A stretch of 26,128 bases of DNA from Acidimicrobiaceae bacterium (GTDB taxonomy: Bacteria > Actinomycetota > Acidimicrobiia > Acidimicrobiales > Microtrichaceae), in the NCBI GenBank assembly GCA_003514205.1, contig DORQ01000178.1, positions 406 through 26,533 of the forward strand, given 5' to 3'. The notes beneath the pieces are model-generated. The model did not search any database. It worked only from the letters and a program-made list of their open reading frames with translations, and had not been told where the DNA came from. Below are positions 7,117 through 15,977 of this stretch, piece after piece (position 1 is the stretch's first letter; every line of letters begins with the position of its first letter). A program made the translations under genes and the position numbers.

Positions 7117-8492
7117 ACGCGACGCCCCACATCGTGACCTCGCGCTGGGAGACACCGGATGCCCACACGCTCGAGGGCTACCAGCGCTCTGGCAGCTACT
7201 CCGGCTACGAAGGCATCCGGGCCGCTTTGAACATCGCCCCATCGGCGGTGTTGGAGCAGGTCCGCCAAGCGACAGTTCTTGGCCGAGGCGGGGCCGGCTT
7301 CCCAGCTGGCACTAAATGGGGGTTCTGTCCGCCTGGCGTTTGGCCGCGCTACATCGTTGTGAATGGCGATGAGTCTGAGCCCGGCACCTACAAGGACCGC
7401 GTCCTCATGGAACGCGATCCTCATCAGCTCATTGAGGGCTGCCTCATTGCTGCCTATGCGATCGGCGCAGCGCAAGTGTTCCTCTACGTCCGAGGCGAGA
7501 TGGCACATGCACAGGAACGCATCGCCGCTGCGTTGAACGAGGCATACGCCAACAACCTGGTTGGAAAGAACATTCTCGGTACCGACTTCTCGGTAGACAT
7601 CGTGCTGCACTGGGGTGCTGGTGCCTACATCGTTGGCGAAGAGACTGCGCTGATTGAGTCGCTCGAAGGCAACCGAGGAATGCCACGCTTGAAGCCGCCG
7701 TACTTTCCGGCAGCAAAGGGCCTGTATATGGCACCGACGATTGTCAACAACGTTGAGACGCTCGCCAACCTTCCCTGGTTGATGTGTCACGGCGTCGCCG
7801 CCTACAAGGCGACTGGAAGCGAAGCCTCACCGGGCACCCGACTGGTTGCAGTGTCTGGCCATGTGAACACGCCTGGGGTGTTTGAGGTTGCGCAGGGCAC
7901 GACCACATACCGAGAGCTCTTCTACTCCGAGCAGTATGGCGGCGGAATTCGTAACGGCAATGAGCTCAAGATGTTCATCCCCGGTGGCGCCTCTGCACCC
8001 TGGTTCTTCCCAGAGCAAGTCGACCTGCCGCTCGAAGGCCGAACGGTCGGCGCGGCCGGTTCGATGCTCGGATCTGGGGCGATTGTGGTCATGGATGACA
8101 CAACCGATGCTGTGAAAGCTTGCCTGCGGATCGTTCGATTCTTCGCACGAGAGTCCTGCGGAAAGTGCTCACCCTGCCGTGAAGGCACCACCTGGGAAGA
8201 GAAGATCCTCCGGCGGATCATGGATGGGCATGGACGGCCGAGCGATCTTGACCTCCTTCTGGATATTGCTGACAACATCTCGCCTGGGCCGTACCCGGTT
8301 GCCTCCCACCCTGAGGCTGGACTCGAAGCGGTTCCCTTCCCTCCCCGCCAGACCACGATCTGCCCGCTCGGACCTTCCTCAGTTGCTCCGATCACGAGTG
8401 CTCTTCGCCGGTTCCGTCACGAGTTCGAAGCCAAGATCACCAAGCGCGATCTCATTCCGTTGTCGGTCGAGCCTGTAGGAGGTCGGTCGTGA
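7113..8492 (+). CDS. nuoF: NADH-quinone oxidoreductase subunit F (51 kDa, FMN, NADH binding)
   Basis: This 459-aa subunit is the entry point of complex I: it oxidises NADH with FMN and holds [4Fe-4S] cluster N3. The nucleotide/FMN motifs are GRGGAGFPAGTKW (58-70), NGDESEPGTYKDR (84-96) and GAGAYIVGEETALIESLEG (168-186). The N3 ligands are C349-x2-C352-x2-C355 and C417 in TICPLG. Between the third and fourth cysteine the segment SPGPYPVASHPEAG (390-403) looks longer than in typical NuoF, which usually reads straight into the CALG motif. ATG 7113 overlaps nuoE by 4 bp, and the stop overlaps the GTG of nuoG by 4 bp. Confidence 0.96.
   Translation: MNATPHIVTSRWETPDAHTLEGYQRSGSYSGYEGIRAALNIAPSAVLEQVRQATVLGRGGAGFPAGTKWGFCPPGVWPRYIVVNGDESEPGTYKDRVLMERDPHQLIEGCLIAAYAIGAAQVFLYVRGEMAHAQERIAAALNEAYANNLVGKNILGTDFSVDIVLHWGAGAYIVGEETALIESLEGNRGMPRLKPPYFPAAKGLYMAPTIVNNVETLANLPWLMCHGVAAYKATGSEASPGTRLVAVSGHVNTPGVFEVAQGTTTYRELFYSEQYGGGIRNGNELKMFIPGGASAPWFFPEQVDLPLEGRTVGAAGSMLGSGAIVVMDDTTDAVKACLRIVRFFARESCGKCSPCREGTTWEEKILRRIMDGHGRPSDLDLLLDIADNISPGPYPVASHPEAGLEAVPFPPRQTTICPLGPSSVAPITSALRRFRHEFEAKITKRDLIPLSVEPVGGRS
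8477..8483 (+). promoter_or_regulatory. Strong Shine-Dalgarno for nuoG inside nuoF
   Basis: AGGAGGT lies 5 bases before the GTG start of nuoG at 8489, inside the last codons of nuoF. It is a near-perfect anti-16S match, one of the strongest ribosome binding sites in the operon, and it fixes the GTG start that overlaps the nuoF stop. Confidence 0.7.
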
Positions 8493-11167
8493 GCGAGGCA
8501 CCTAAGCCCATTGTTGTGGATCAACCCGTGACCATCACGGTGAACGGCGCTGCAATTCAGGCCCAAAAGGGCGACCTTCTGATTGACGCCTGCGAGCGAG
8601 CCGGGACCTATATCCCGCGATTCTGTTACCACCCGCGCATGAACCCAGTGGGAATGTGCAGGATGTGCCTCGTTGATGTCGACACCGGTCGCGGGCCAGC
8701 ACTGCAACCGAGCTGCATGCTCGAGTGCTCCGAGGGCATGACGGTGGATACCGAGAATGAGAAGGTGAAGAAGGCCCAAGATGGTGTCCTCGAGTTCCTC
8801 CTCATCAACCATCCGTTGGATTGCCCGGTCTGCGACAAAGGTGGAGAGTGCCCCCTTCAGGACACCACCGTTGGGTACGGCCCCGGCGAGTCACGTTGGG
8901 TTGAGGAGAAGCGGCACTACGAGAAGCCGATAGCAATCTCCGAAACAGTTCAGCTTGACCGTGAGCGATGCATTCTGTGCGACCGCTGCACACGGTTCGC
9001 AGATGAGGTCGCTGGAGATCCGTTGATCCACTTCATGGGTCGCGGTGCCAACACTGAAGTCAACACGTTCCCTGATGAGCCGTTTGCCTCGTATTTCTCG
9101 GGAAACACCGTTCAGATCTGCCCAGTGGGAGCGCTCACAGCGAAGCCCTACCGGTTCAAGGCTCGCCCCTGGGATCTTGAGGAAGTGGCCTCCACCTGCA
9201 CCGATTGCGCTGTCGGCTGCAGTGTCACTGTCCAGTCCTCGCGAGATGAAGTGCTCCGAATCAACGGCGTCGACAACGACGCAGTGAACTGGGGCTGGCT
9301 GTGTGACAAGGGTCGCTTTGGTTTCGAGGCGATCGGATCGCCTGATCGACTGCAAGGGCCGTTGGAGCTCCACGGAGATGACCTCGTTGCGATCCACTGG
9401 TCTGATGCGGTGGCAAAGGCTGCAGCGCTGATAAGCGAAGGTCTTCGCTCCGGCGGCCCTCAAGGGCTTGCAGTGATCGGCGGCGCTCGTCTCACCAATG
9501 AGGCAGCGTACGCGTGGACCAAACTGATCAAAGGAGCGTTGGGCTCCGACAATGTCGATGCTCAGCTCGGTGACGGACTGCCAGCAGAGCTGGTGTTGGG
9601 TTTGCCTGGGGCGACAATCAACGAGGCCTGCACACCGGGTGGAACGATCATCTACCTGGGACCCGACCCCAAAGAGGCACTTCCAACGTTGTTCCTTCGG
9701 CTGCGCCATGCCATCGTTGAAGATGGTGCGCGGCTGATCGAGCTGACCTCAACGGAGAGTTCATTGACGAATCTGGCAGCCGCCTCGCTGCTTGTTCGGC
9801 CAGGTGAGACCGCCTCAGCAGTGCGAGCAATTCGAGGTGGGGGCGGTGACGCAGGCGGAGCTGATGTAGAGCAAGTTCGCCGCGCGATTGACGTGCTGTC
9901 TGGCGATGGGCCAGTGACAGTTCTGATCGGCCGTACCTCAGCAGCGGAATCGCCTCAGACTGTGGTAGCGGCCGCTGAGGAACTGATGACGCTCGATGGT
10001 GTTCGTTTCCTGCCGTTACTTCCTCGTTCCAATGTGCGTGGGGCCCTTGAAGCGGGGATGTCGCCAGGATTGCTGCCAGGTCGTGTCCGACGCAGCGAGG
10101 CAGCAGCGTGGTTTGGCCAAGCGTGGCCAACGATCCCCCAGGCTGACGGGCTCGATACTGCAGGGATTCTTGCGGCCGCAGCTGCAGGGAAGATCGACAC
10201 GCTGATCCTTCTCGGCGCTGATCCACTTGCCGATTTCGTTGACCGGGAGCTCGCAGAGCGGGCCCTCACCGGAGCACGCTCAGTCATCGTTGTTGATCCC
10301 TTCCTCAACGAGTCAGCTCGACGAGCCAACGTGGTTCTGGCTTCCTCCGCGTTCGGTGAGGTCAGTGGAACAGTGACGAACATCGAGGGTCGAGTTCAGC
10401 GGGTCACCCAGAAGGTGACCCCTCCAGGCACCGCCCGTGCAGATTGGGAACTTGCCTGCGACCTTGGCGAGGCGTTGGGCCATGACTTGAACTTCGATGG
10501 CGTGGAGGCAATTTGGGCTGAGTTCCAGGACCTGTCTCCCGTTCACGCAGAGCTGTCGCTGGAAGCCCTTGAGGATCCAGCCAATATTGATGGCTTGTTG
10601 GCCGTGGCCCCCACTGAGGTCCAATCAGAAGAACCACTCGATTCCGCCACTGACTCTGCGGATGACTCTGACGGGGCCAGCGCTGAAGATCCAAGTGATG
10701 CCGTTGCAGACCCCGCTGAAAGCGAGGTCGGCGACGCGGCTCAAGTGGCCGAGCCCGAGGAAACTGATGGGCTCGAGTTGGTGAGCTCACCAGACGTGCT
10801 GCGCTATGTCGCCGCCAATGATCAGGTCGTGATTCCGGCAACCGACGCCTACGCGTTCCGGCTGGTTGCCCGGCCCGACTTGTACGATGGCGGAACACTC
10901 CTTTCCCACTCGCCCTCCTCGGCGAGCTTGGTGAAGGAGGCAGTGCTCACCTTGAATCCCCTCGACTTCGAGAAGCTTGGCGTTACCACTGGCGCCGCAG
11001 TCCGCGTCTCCAATGGGGCAAGAAGCATCCTGATTCCAGTCGAACCCTCGGCCAGCGTGCCCCGTGGCGTAGCTGCCTGTGGTGTGAATCTGTCTGGCGT
11101 CGCGGTGTCCCGGTTGATTGATTCCTCGTCACTGGTGACTGATGTGCGAATCGAGGTGCAGGCGTGA
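8489..11167 (+). CDS. nuoG: NADH-quinone oxidoreductase subunit G (75 kDa, multiple Fe-S clusters)
   Basis: NuoG is the 892-aa iron-sulfur scaffold of the peripheral arm. Visible ligand sets: [2Fe-2S] N1b at C46, C57, C60, C76; [4Fe-4S] N5 at H108, C112, C115, C121; [4Fe-4S] N4 at C161, C164, C167, C211. A fourth cluster motif, C237-x2-C240-x3-C244-x27-C272, matches N7, which is found only in some bacterial enzymes. A molybdopterin-oxidoreductase-like region without its own cofactor follows (about 225-700). Residues 708-764 form a low-complexity linker very rich in Asp, Glu, Ser and Ala. After it comes a domain (about 765-892) resembling the C-terminal molybdopterin-dinucleotide-binding fold. 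GTG 8489 overlaps nuoF by 4 bp behind a strong AGGAGGT. The end overlaps nuoH by 4 bp. Confidence 0.96.
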   Translation: MSEAPKPIVVDQPVTITVNGAAIQAQKGDLLIDACERAGTYIPRFCYHPRMNPVGMCRMCLVDVDTGRGPALQPSCMLECSEGMTVDTENEKVKKAQDGVLEFLLINHPLDCPVCDKGGECPLQDTTVGYGPGESRWVEEKRHYEKPIAISETVQLDRERCILCDRCTRFADEVAGDPLIHFMGRGANTEVNTFPDEPFASYFSGNTVQICPVGALTAKPYRFKARPWDLEEVASTCTDCAVGCSVTVQSSRDEVLRINGVDNDAVNWGWLCDKGRFGFEAIGSPDRLQGPLELHGDDLVAIHWSDAVAKAAALISEGLRSGGPQGLAVIGGARLTNEAAYAWTKLIKGALGSDNVDAQLGDGLPAELVLGLPGATINEACTPGGTIIYLGPDPKEALPTLFLRLRHAIVEDGARLIELTSTESSLTNLAAASLLVRPGETASAVRAIRGGGGDAGGADVEQVRRAIDVLSGDGPVTVLIGRTSAAESPQTVVAAAEELMTLDGVRFLPLLPRSNVRGALEAGMSPGLLPGRVRRSEAAAWFGQAWPTIPQADGLDTAGILAAAAAGKIDTLILLGADPLADFVDRELAERALTGARSVIVVDPFLNESARRANVVLASSAFGEVSGTVTNIEGRVQRVTQKVTPPGTARADWELACDLGEALGHDLNFDGVEAIWAEFQDLSPVHAELSLEALEDPANIDGLLAVAPTEVQSEEPLDSATDSADDSDGASAEDPSDAVADPAESEVGDAAQVAEPEETDGLELVSSPDVLRYVAANDQVVIPATDAYAFRLVARPDLYDGGTLLSHSPSSASLVKEAVLTLNPLDFEKLGVTTGAAVRVSNGARSILIPVEPSASVPRGVAACGVNLSGVAVSRLIDSSSLVTDVRIEVQA

Positions 11168-12369
11168 TCTTCGGGATTGATCCCCTTCTCGAGAATATCG
11201 ACGGGGCAGCGATCCTCATCGTCCTCGTCAAGGTGGTAATTGCATTCGCAGCGCTAATGGTGTCAGTGATGGCGATGGTCTGGTTCGAGCGGAAGATCGT
11301 CGCGAGAATGCAGAACCGCTTGGGCCCCAACGTCGCTGGCCCGTTCGGCATTCTTCAGACCCTGGCGGACGGCATCAAGTTGTTCTTCAAGGAAGACTTG
11401 ATACCTGACAATGCGGATCCTTTTGTGTTCCGACTTGCTCCATATCTTTCCCTTGTTCCGGCGTTTCTTGTCTTCATGGTGATCCCCCTTGGCGGCGATT
11501 TCAACAACGGCAAGGGCGGTGTGGTTACCTGGTTTGGCTCGACGAACGAGACCTTGTTTCAATTGGCCGATCCGCACATCGGCATCCTGTTCGTGTTGGC
11601 AATGAGTTCAATTGCCGTATATGGCGTGATGCTCGCCGGTTGGTCCTCGGGGTCCAAGTACCCGCTCCTCGGGTCGGTTCGTGCAACTGCTCAAATGGTC
11701 TCCTATGAAGCGGCCCTTGGTCTCTCGCTCCTTGCGGTGCTTCTCAACTCAGGAAGCCTGTCTACCAACGCAATAGTGGCGGGGCAGCAAGCTTGGAATT
11801 GGAATGCCTGGGCAACCGGAGGCGTGCCGTTCATCGTCTTCATGATTGCCGCGACAGCGGAACTGAACCGGCCTCCGTTTGACCTAGTCGAAGCTGAACA
11901 AGAGTTGGTGGGTGGGTTCCACACCGAATACAGCTCGATAAGGTTCGCGCTTTTCTTCCTCGCAGAGTTCATGAACACCATCACCATGTCAGCCGTGATC
12001 GTGACGCTGTTCCTTGGCGGACCGGCTGGACCCACTGGATGGGCTCCTGAATGGCTGCAGGGCGTGCTGCCCACGGTGTACTTCTTTGCGAAGCTGCTGA
12101 TGTTCCTATTCATCTTTGTGTGGTTCCGAGGCACCCTTCCCCGGCTCCGCTATGACCAGTTGATGGACCTGGGATGGAAGGTGCTTATTCCTCTATCCCT
12201 CGCCTGGTTCCTCCTGCTTGCAGCGTTCAAAGTGGGACAAGACCAGAACTGGAATCGGTTCCTGGTCGGTGGCGTGGGTGTTGTGACGATCGTATTCGGT
12301 GCTGCGCTGGTGTCGGGAGCTGCTTCGGCGGCCCGAGCACGGCGCGCAGATCAGGAGGTTGCTAGCTAA
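11164..12369 (+). CDS. nuoH: NADH-quinone oxidoreductase subunit H
   Basis: NuoH is the multi-helix membrane subunit that forms the floor of the quinone chamber and couples quinone reduction to proton pumping. Signatures are ERKIVARMQNRLGPN (about 39-53) followed by GPFGILQTLADGIKLF, and ATAELNRPPFDLVEAEQELV (about 234-253) with its conserved acidic cluster. The 401-aa length is a little above the E. coli size, because of a longer C-terminal helix and a polar tail (RARRADQEVAS). GTG 11164 overlaps nuoG by 4 bp (GTGA), and the stop overlaps the nuoI ATG by one base (TAATG). Confidence 0.96.
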   Translation: MIFGIDPLLENIDGAAILIVLVKVVIAFAALMVSVMAMVWFERKIVARMQNRLGPNVAGPFGILQTLADGIKLFFKEDLIPDNADPFVFRLAPYLSLVPAFLVFMVIPLGGDFNNGKGGVVTWFGSTNETLFQLADPHIGILFVLAMSSIAVYGVMLAGWSSGSKYPLLGSVRATAQMVSYEAALGLSLLAVLLNSGSLSTNAIVAGQQAWNWNAWATGGVPFIVFMIAATAELNRPPFDLVEAEQELVGGFHTEYSSIRFALFFLAEFMNTITMSAVIVTLFLGGPAGPTGWAPEWLQGVLPTVYFFAKLLMFLFIFVWFRGTLPRLRYDQLMDLGWKVLIPLSLAWFLLLAAFKVGQDQNWNRFLVGGVGVVTIVFGAALVSGAASAARARRADQEVAS

Positions 12370-13082
12370 TGGGTTACCTCGGAGGATTTGCCGTCACACT
12401 GAAGAAGTTTGGCGAGGCGTACTTCGGCGGCGAGTCGGGCAAGGTCGTCACTCGCCAATACCGGGGAGGTCGCGGGGGCTCGACTGATGAGAAGCGGCCC
12501 AAGCCCGAGCGCGCACATGGGCGTCACGTGCTGAATCGTTATGAGGATGGCATGGAGAAGTGCATCGGCTGCGAGCTGTGCGCTGGCGTCTGCCCTGCAC
12601 GTTGCATCTATGTTCGTGGAGCCGATAACGATCCCGAGAACCCAAGCTCACCTGGCGAGCGATTCGGATTCGTCTACGAGATCAACTACCTCCGCTGCAT
12701 TCATTGTGATCTCTGTGCCGAGGCCTGCCCCACCGAGGCAATCACCGAATCGAAGTTGTTTGAATTCAGCTTCACATCGCGGGAAGATGCGATCTACACC
12801 AAGTCAGAGCTCCTGGTCGGCGAAGATGGTCAGCCACAGAAATTGTCCTGGGAGGACTGGCGGCCGGGCGACGAGACGAACACCTCGGGATGGATGCGAG
12901 CCACTTCTCCAAGCGGTGACGCATCTTTTGAGGGGATCATCGCCTGGTCCGAGGAGCGAGGATATGGACTGCGGGCGCCTGAAGGCGGCCAGCCATTGGA
13001 AGCGGCACAGCTTGAGGCCGAACGCCAGGCAGAGCTGGATTCTGCCGGGTCGCATTCTGAGGATCACGGGGGGCATCACTGA
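12369..13082 (+). CDS. nuoI: NADH-quinone oxidoreductase subunit I (8Fe ferredoxin type)
   Basis: NuoI relays electrons from NuoG to NuoB through two [4Fe-4S] clusters, N6a and N6b. The tandem ferredoxin motifs are C65-x2-C68-x2-C71-x3-C75 and C110-x2-C113-x2-C116-x3-C120. An N-terminal amphipathic stretch (1-30) should lie on the membrane. The protein is 237 aa, longer than the common 160-180. The extra 80 or so C-terminal residues are acidic, and the chain ends in a histidine-rich tip (HSEDHGGHH). One-base overlaps with nuoH and nuoJ suggest coupled translation. Confidence 0.95.
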   Translation: MGYLGGFAVTLKKFGEAYFGGESGKVVTRQYRGGRGGSTDEKRPKPERAHGRHVLNRYEDGMEKCIGCELCAGVCPARCIYVRGADNDPENPSSPGERFGFVYEINYLRCIHCDLCAEACPTEAITESKLFEFSFTSREDAIYTKSELLVGEDGQPQKLSWEDWRPGDETNTSGWMRATSPSGDASFEGIIAWSEERGYGLRAPEGGQPLEAAQLEAERQAELDSAGSHSEDHGGHH

Positions 13083-13693
13083 TGTTCGCGACAACGGTGG
13101 TTGACTCGATCACGTTCTCTATTGCTGCTGCGATCTGCCTCTTTGGGGCACTGGGAGTAGTTGGGTTTCGCAACCCAGTCCACAACGCACTCTCGCTAGT
13201 GGCAACACTGTTCGGCATTGCCGTTTTGTTTATTGCGCAGGGTGCTTACTTTCTCGCCGCGATTCAGGTGATTGTGTATGCAGGCGCGATCGTGGTGCTA
13301 TTTCTGTTCGTCATCATGCTCCTTGGCGTCGACCGTGCGGAAAACCTGGTGGCTGAACGTAAGGTCTCAGGCATTGTCTTGGCCCTGCTGCTTGGCGCTG
13401 GAACAGGAGCGATGGTCTACATCGCCTACCGCGCTGGCCTGTCAACCCCAACTGGCGAAAAGTCCGCAATGGCGGCTCTTGACCCATCCAATGATCTCCA
13501 AGTACTTGGTAGAGCGATCTTTACTGACTACGTCTTAGCCTTCGAGATCACCTCGATTCTACTGACCGTGGCTGTCATTGGGGCAGTGGTGCTCAGCCGA
13601 CCCGCTGGTGGCGAGCCAATCGACTACGAAGAGTTTCCCGATCCAGAAGAAGACCCAGCACTACTGGTTGAGGACCTGGGAGCGAACGACTGA
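13082..13693 (+). CDS. nuoJ: NADH-quinone oxidoreductase subunit J
   Basis: NuoJ is a five-helix subunit of the proton-translocating arm, next to NuoA, NuoK and NuoH. The conserved helix 3 sequence QVIVYAGAIVVLFLFVIMLL (about 63-82) is present. Helices lie at about 8-27, 34-52, 58-82, 95-115 and 145-170. At 203 aa it is within the family range, with an acidic tail after the last helix (EEFPDPEEDPALLVEDLG). One-base TGATG overlaps join it to nuoI and nuoK. Confidence 0.94.
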   Translation: MFATTVVDSITFSIAAAICLFGALGVVGFRNPVHNALSLVATLFGIAVLFIAQGAYFLAAIQVIVYAGAIVVLFLFVIMLLGVDRAENLVAERKVSGIVLALLLGAGTGAMVYIAYRAGLSTPTGEKSAMAALDPSNDLQVLGRAIFTDYVLAFEITSILLTVAVIGAVVLSRPAGGEPIDYEEFPDPEEDPALLVEDLGAND

Positions 13694-13989
13694 TGCAGAA
13701 TTCCTATCTCATGCTCGGCGCAGCGCTGTTTGCCATTGGGTCATTCGGTCTGCTGATTCGCCGAAACCCGCTCGTGATGTTCATGTGCATCGAGCTGATG
13801 CTGAACGCGGTCAACATTACCTTTGTGGCCTTCTCAAAGCAGCTCGATGACGTAGCGGGACAAGCGGTTGTGTTCTTCGTGTTGGTAATTGCTGCTGCCG
13901 AGGTCGTAGTTGGACTTGGCATCATCGTGGCAATTATGCGTCGCCGACCGAATGTCAACGCTGACGATCTCTCACTGATGAAGGGTTAG
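13693..13989 (+). CDS. nuoK: NADH-quinone oxidoreductase subunit K
   Basis: NuoK is a 98-aa, three-helix antiporter-like (MrpC-type) subunit. Two membrane glutamates known to matter for proton pumping in the family are in place: E34 in CIELMLNAVN and E70 in AAAEVVVGLG. The length is typical. ATG 13693 overlaps the nuoJ stop by one base, and the gene ends 5 bp before the nuoL GTG. Confidence 0.96.
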   Translation: MQNSYLMLGAALFAIGSFGLLIRRNPLVMFMCIELMLNAVNITFVAFSKQLDDVAGQAVVFFVLVIAAAEVVVGLGIIVAIMRRRPNVNADDLSLMKG

Positions 13990-13994
13990 GGAGC

Positions 13995-15977
13995 GTGGAA
14001 AAGTTGCTCTGGATCATTCCTGCGATCCCATTTGCTGGTTTCTTGTTTCTGGTGGTTTTCGGCCGCAGGCTTGGCGATCCTGGTGCGGGATGGATTGCCA
14101 CTACAGCAGTTGGCGGGTCATTCCTTGCGGTGGTCGCCGTCTTTGTCGAGCTGATGGGAAACGATGCGGAGAGTCGCATGCTTCACCAGTCGGTCTTCGA
14201 CTGGATTGCGGCTGGCAGGTTCAGCGTGGGGTTCGGACTCCTTGCTGATCCGCTCAGTGTCACCATGTGTCTTTTTGTAACCGGGGTTGGCGCCCTCATC
14301 CACCTGTACGCAATTGGCTACATGAAGGGCGATCCACGGTTCTCAAAGTTTTTCGTGTACCTCAACCTGTTCATCACCGCGATGCTGATGCTGGTGCTGG
14401 GCGACAACCTTCTGCTGACCTTCCTCGGATGGGAAGGGGTCGGGGCCTGTTCCTATTTCCTCATCTCGTTCTGGCACGAGGACCCAGCGAACGCGTCGGC
14501 GGGCAAGAAGGCTTTTGTGACCAACAGGATAGGGGACTGGGGGTTCATGATTGGCACATTCCTGGTTTGGACCACCATTGGTTCCATCAACTACCTCGAT
14601 ATTTCGGAGGCAGCACATTCCGGCAGAATCGTGGGCGGAACAGCTGTAGCGATTGCCCTGTTGTTCATGGTCGGAGCAGCTGGCAAATCAGCGCAATTGC
14701 CCTTGTTCGTCTGGCTGCCGGACGCCATGGCCGGGCCGACCCCGGTTTCGGCACTCATCCATGCGGCGACGATGGTTACTTCCGGCGTCTACCTGCTGGT
14801 GCGCCTCAATCCTGTGCTCCACGAAGCTTCCTGGGCCAATGATGTCATCGCATGGGTGGGCGTCATCACGGCGTTGGTTGCGGCCACGATCGCGGTCAGC
14901 CAGAACGACATCAAGAAAGTGTTGGCGTACTCAACGGTAAGTCAGCTTGGGTATCTGTTCCTCGCAGTAGGCACACGCAATTACGTGGCTGCGATCTTCC
15001 ATATGGTGACGCACGCATTCTTCAAGGCACTGATGTTCCTTGGTTCTGGTTCGGTAATCGTCGGTATGGCGCACGAGCAAGATATGCGGAAGTTCGGCAA
15101 TCTTCGCAAATACATGCCGATCACTGCAGGTACCTTCATCATCGGGTGGCTAGCGATTGCGGGCGTCCCTCCGTTCTCAGGCTTTTGGTCAAAGGACGAA
15201 ATTCTGGCGGGAGCCTGGGCCGAGAACAAAGTCATGTGGGCCCTTGGGCTCTTGACTGCGCTTCTCACCGCCTTCTACATGTCGCGCCAGGTATTCCTGA
15301 CCTTCTTTGGAACCGAGAAATGGCGTGAGCCCGTCACAGCAGTTCATCACGAAGCGTCGGGCGAAGGCGTCGAGGAGTCGACCGCAGCCGAAAATGCACA
15401 TAGCAATGATCATGATCACGGCTCGCATCTAACTCCGGACCACACACCACGGGAGTCGCCGTGGGTGATGACTTTGCCCCTCGTCGTTCTGTCACTGCTG
15501 GCGCTGGTTGCTGGAGTGCTCAATCTGCCGTTCTCGTCGGGCACGAAGCACCTTGAGCATTGGCTGGAGCCGGTGGTTGGTAGCCATGAACTGGGTGTTG
15601 AAGGTTCCCAGCTCGTTGTTCTCGCCGTCGTTGCGGTGCTCTGTGGTCTCATCGGGATCGGATTCGCAGCGATGGTGTACCTCCGAGGAAAGGGCTCCCC
15701 TGCGGCGATCGAGAGAGCCGAGTTTGCGCATGGTTGGTACATCGATGAGGCCTATTCCTGGTTCATGGGCGGCCCAGGCCGGAAGTTCTTCGAGGCCGTG
15801 AGTTGGTTTGATCGAACCGTGATTGATGGTGTGGTCAATGGCGTTGCAGCAGGTGTTTCTGCAACTGGCAGTGGGTTGCGGCTCGCTCAAACGGGCAGGG
15901 TTCGAAACTCTGCCATTGGAATTGCTGCGGGAACTGTTGCAGTGCTCGTGTATGTCGTGGTCAGGATGAGCGTGTGA
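13995..15977 (+). CDS. nuoL: NADH-quinone oxidoreductase subunit L (antiporter-like)
   Basis: NuoL is the distal proton-pumping subunit with the long lateral helix. Key residues are E147 in FLGWEGVGACS, K231 in GAAGKSAQLPLFVWLPDAM, H256 in SALIHAATM, the QNDIKKVLAYSTVSQLGY segment (303-320), and K400 in FSGFWSKDEIL. The 660-aa length suits a NuoL with its C-terminal lateral helix. A hydrophilic loop at about 441-490, between late helices, carries seven histidines in about 33 residues (451-483) with acidic residues among them. The start is GTG 13995, behind an AGGGAG-type site formed by the end of nuoK. The stop overlaps nuoM. Confidence 0.96.
   Translation: MEKLLWIIPAIPFAGFLFLVVFGRRLGDPGAGWIATTAVGGSFLAVVAVFVELMGNDAESRMLHQSVFDWIAAGRFSVGFGLLADPLSVTMCLFVTGVGALIHLYAIGYMKGDPRFSKFFVYLNLFITAMLMLVLGDNLLLTFLGWEGVGACSYFLISFWHEDPANASAGKKAFVTNRIGDWGFMIGTFLVWTTIGSINYLDISEAAHSGRIVGGTAVAIALLFMVGAAGKSAQLPLFVWLPDAMAGPTPVSALIHAATMVTSGVYLLVRLNPVLHEASWANDVIAWVGVITALVAATIAVSQNDIKKVLAYSTVSQLGYLFLAVGTRNYVAAIFHMVTHAFFKALMFLGSGSVIVGMAHEQDMRKFGNLRKYMPITAGTFIIGWLAIAGVPPFSGFWSKDEILAGAWAENKVMWALGLLTALLTAFYMSRQVFLTFFGTEKWREPVTAVHHEASGEGVEESTAAENAHSNDHDHGSHLTPDHTPRESPWVMTLPLVVLSLLALVAGVLNLPFSSGTKHLEHWLEPVVGSHELGVEGSQLVVLAVVAVLCGLIGIGFAAMVYLRGKGSPAAIERAEFAHGWYIDEAYSWFMGGPGRKFFEAVSWFDRTVIDGVVNGVAAGVSATGSGLRLAQTGRVRNSAIGIAAGTVAVLVYVVVRMSV

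Noticed and set aside
6996..7790. Long open frame on the - strand opposite nuoE/nuoF
   Set aside because: Same reasoning: it is antisense to two well-supported genes with overlapping starts and has no family features.
8891..9709. Long open frame on the - strand inside nuoG
   Set aside because: It lies fully opposite a confidently identified gene, has no recognisable motif and an odd composition; it is a shadow of nuoG codon usage.
8489..11167. NuoG as a molybdenum-dependent formate dehydrogenase
   Set aside because: The Fe-S ligand sets and the position between nuoF and nuoH identify complex I; no catalytic Cys or selenocysteine context of formate dehydrogenase was seen.
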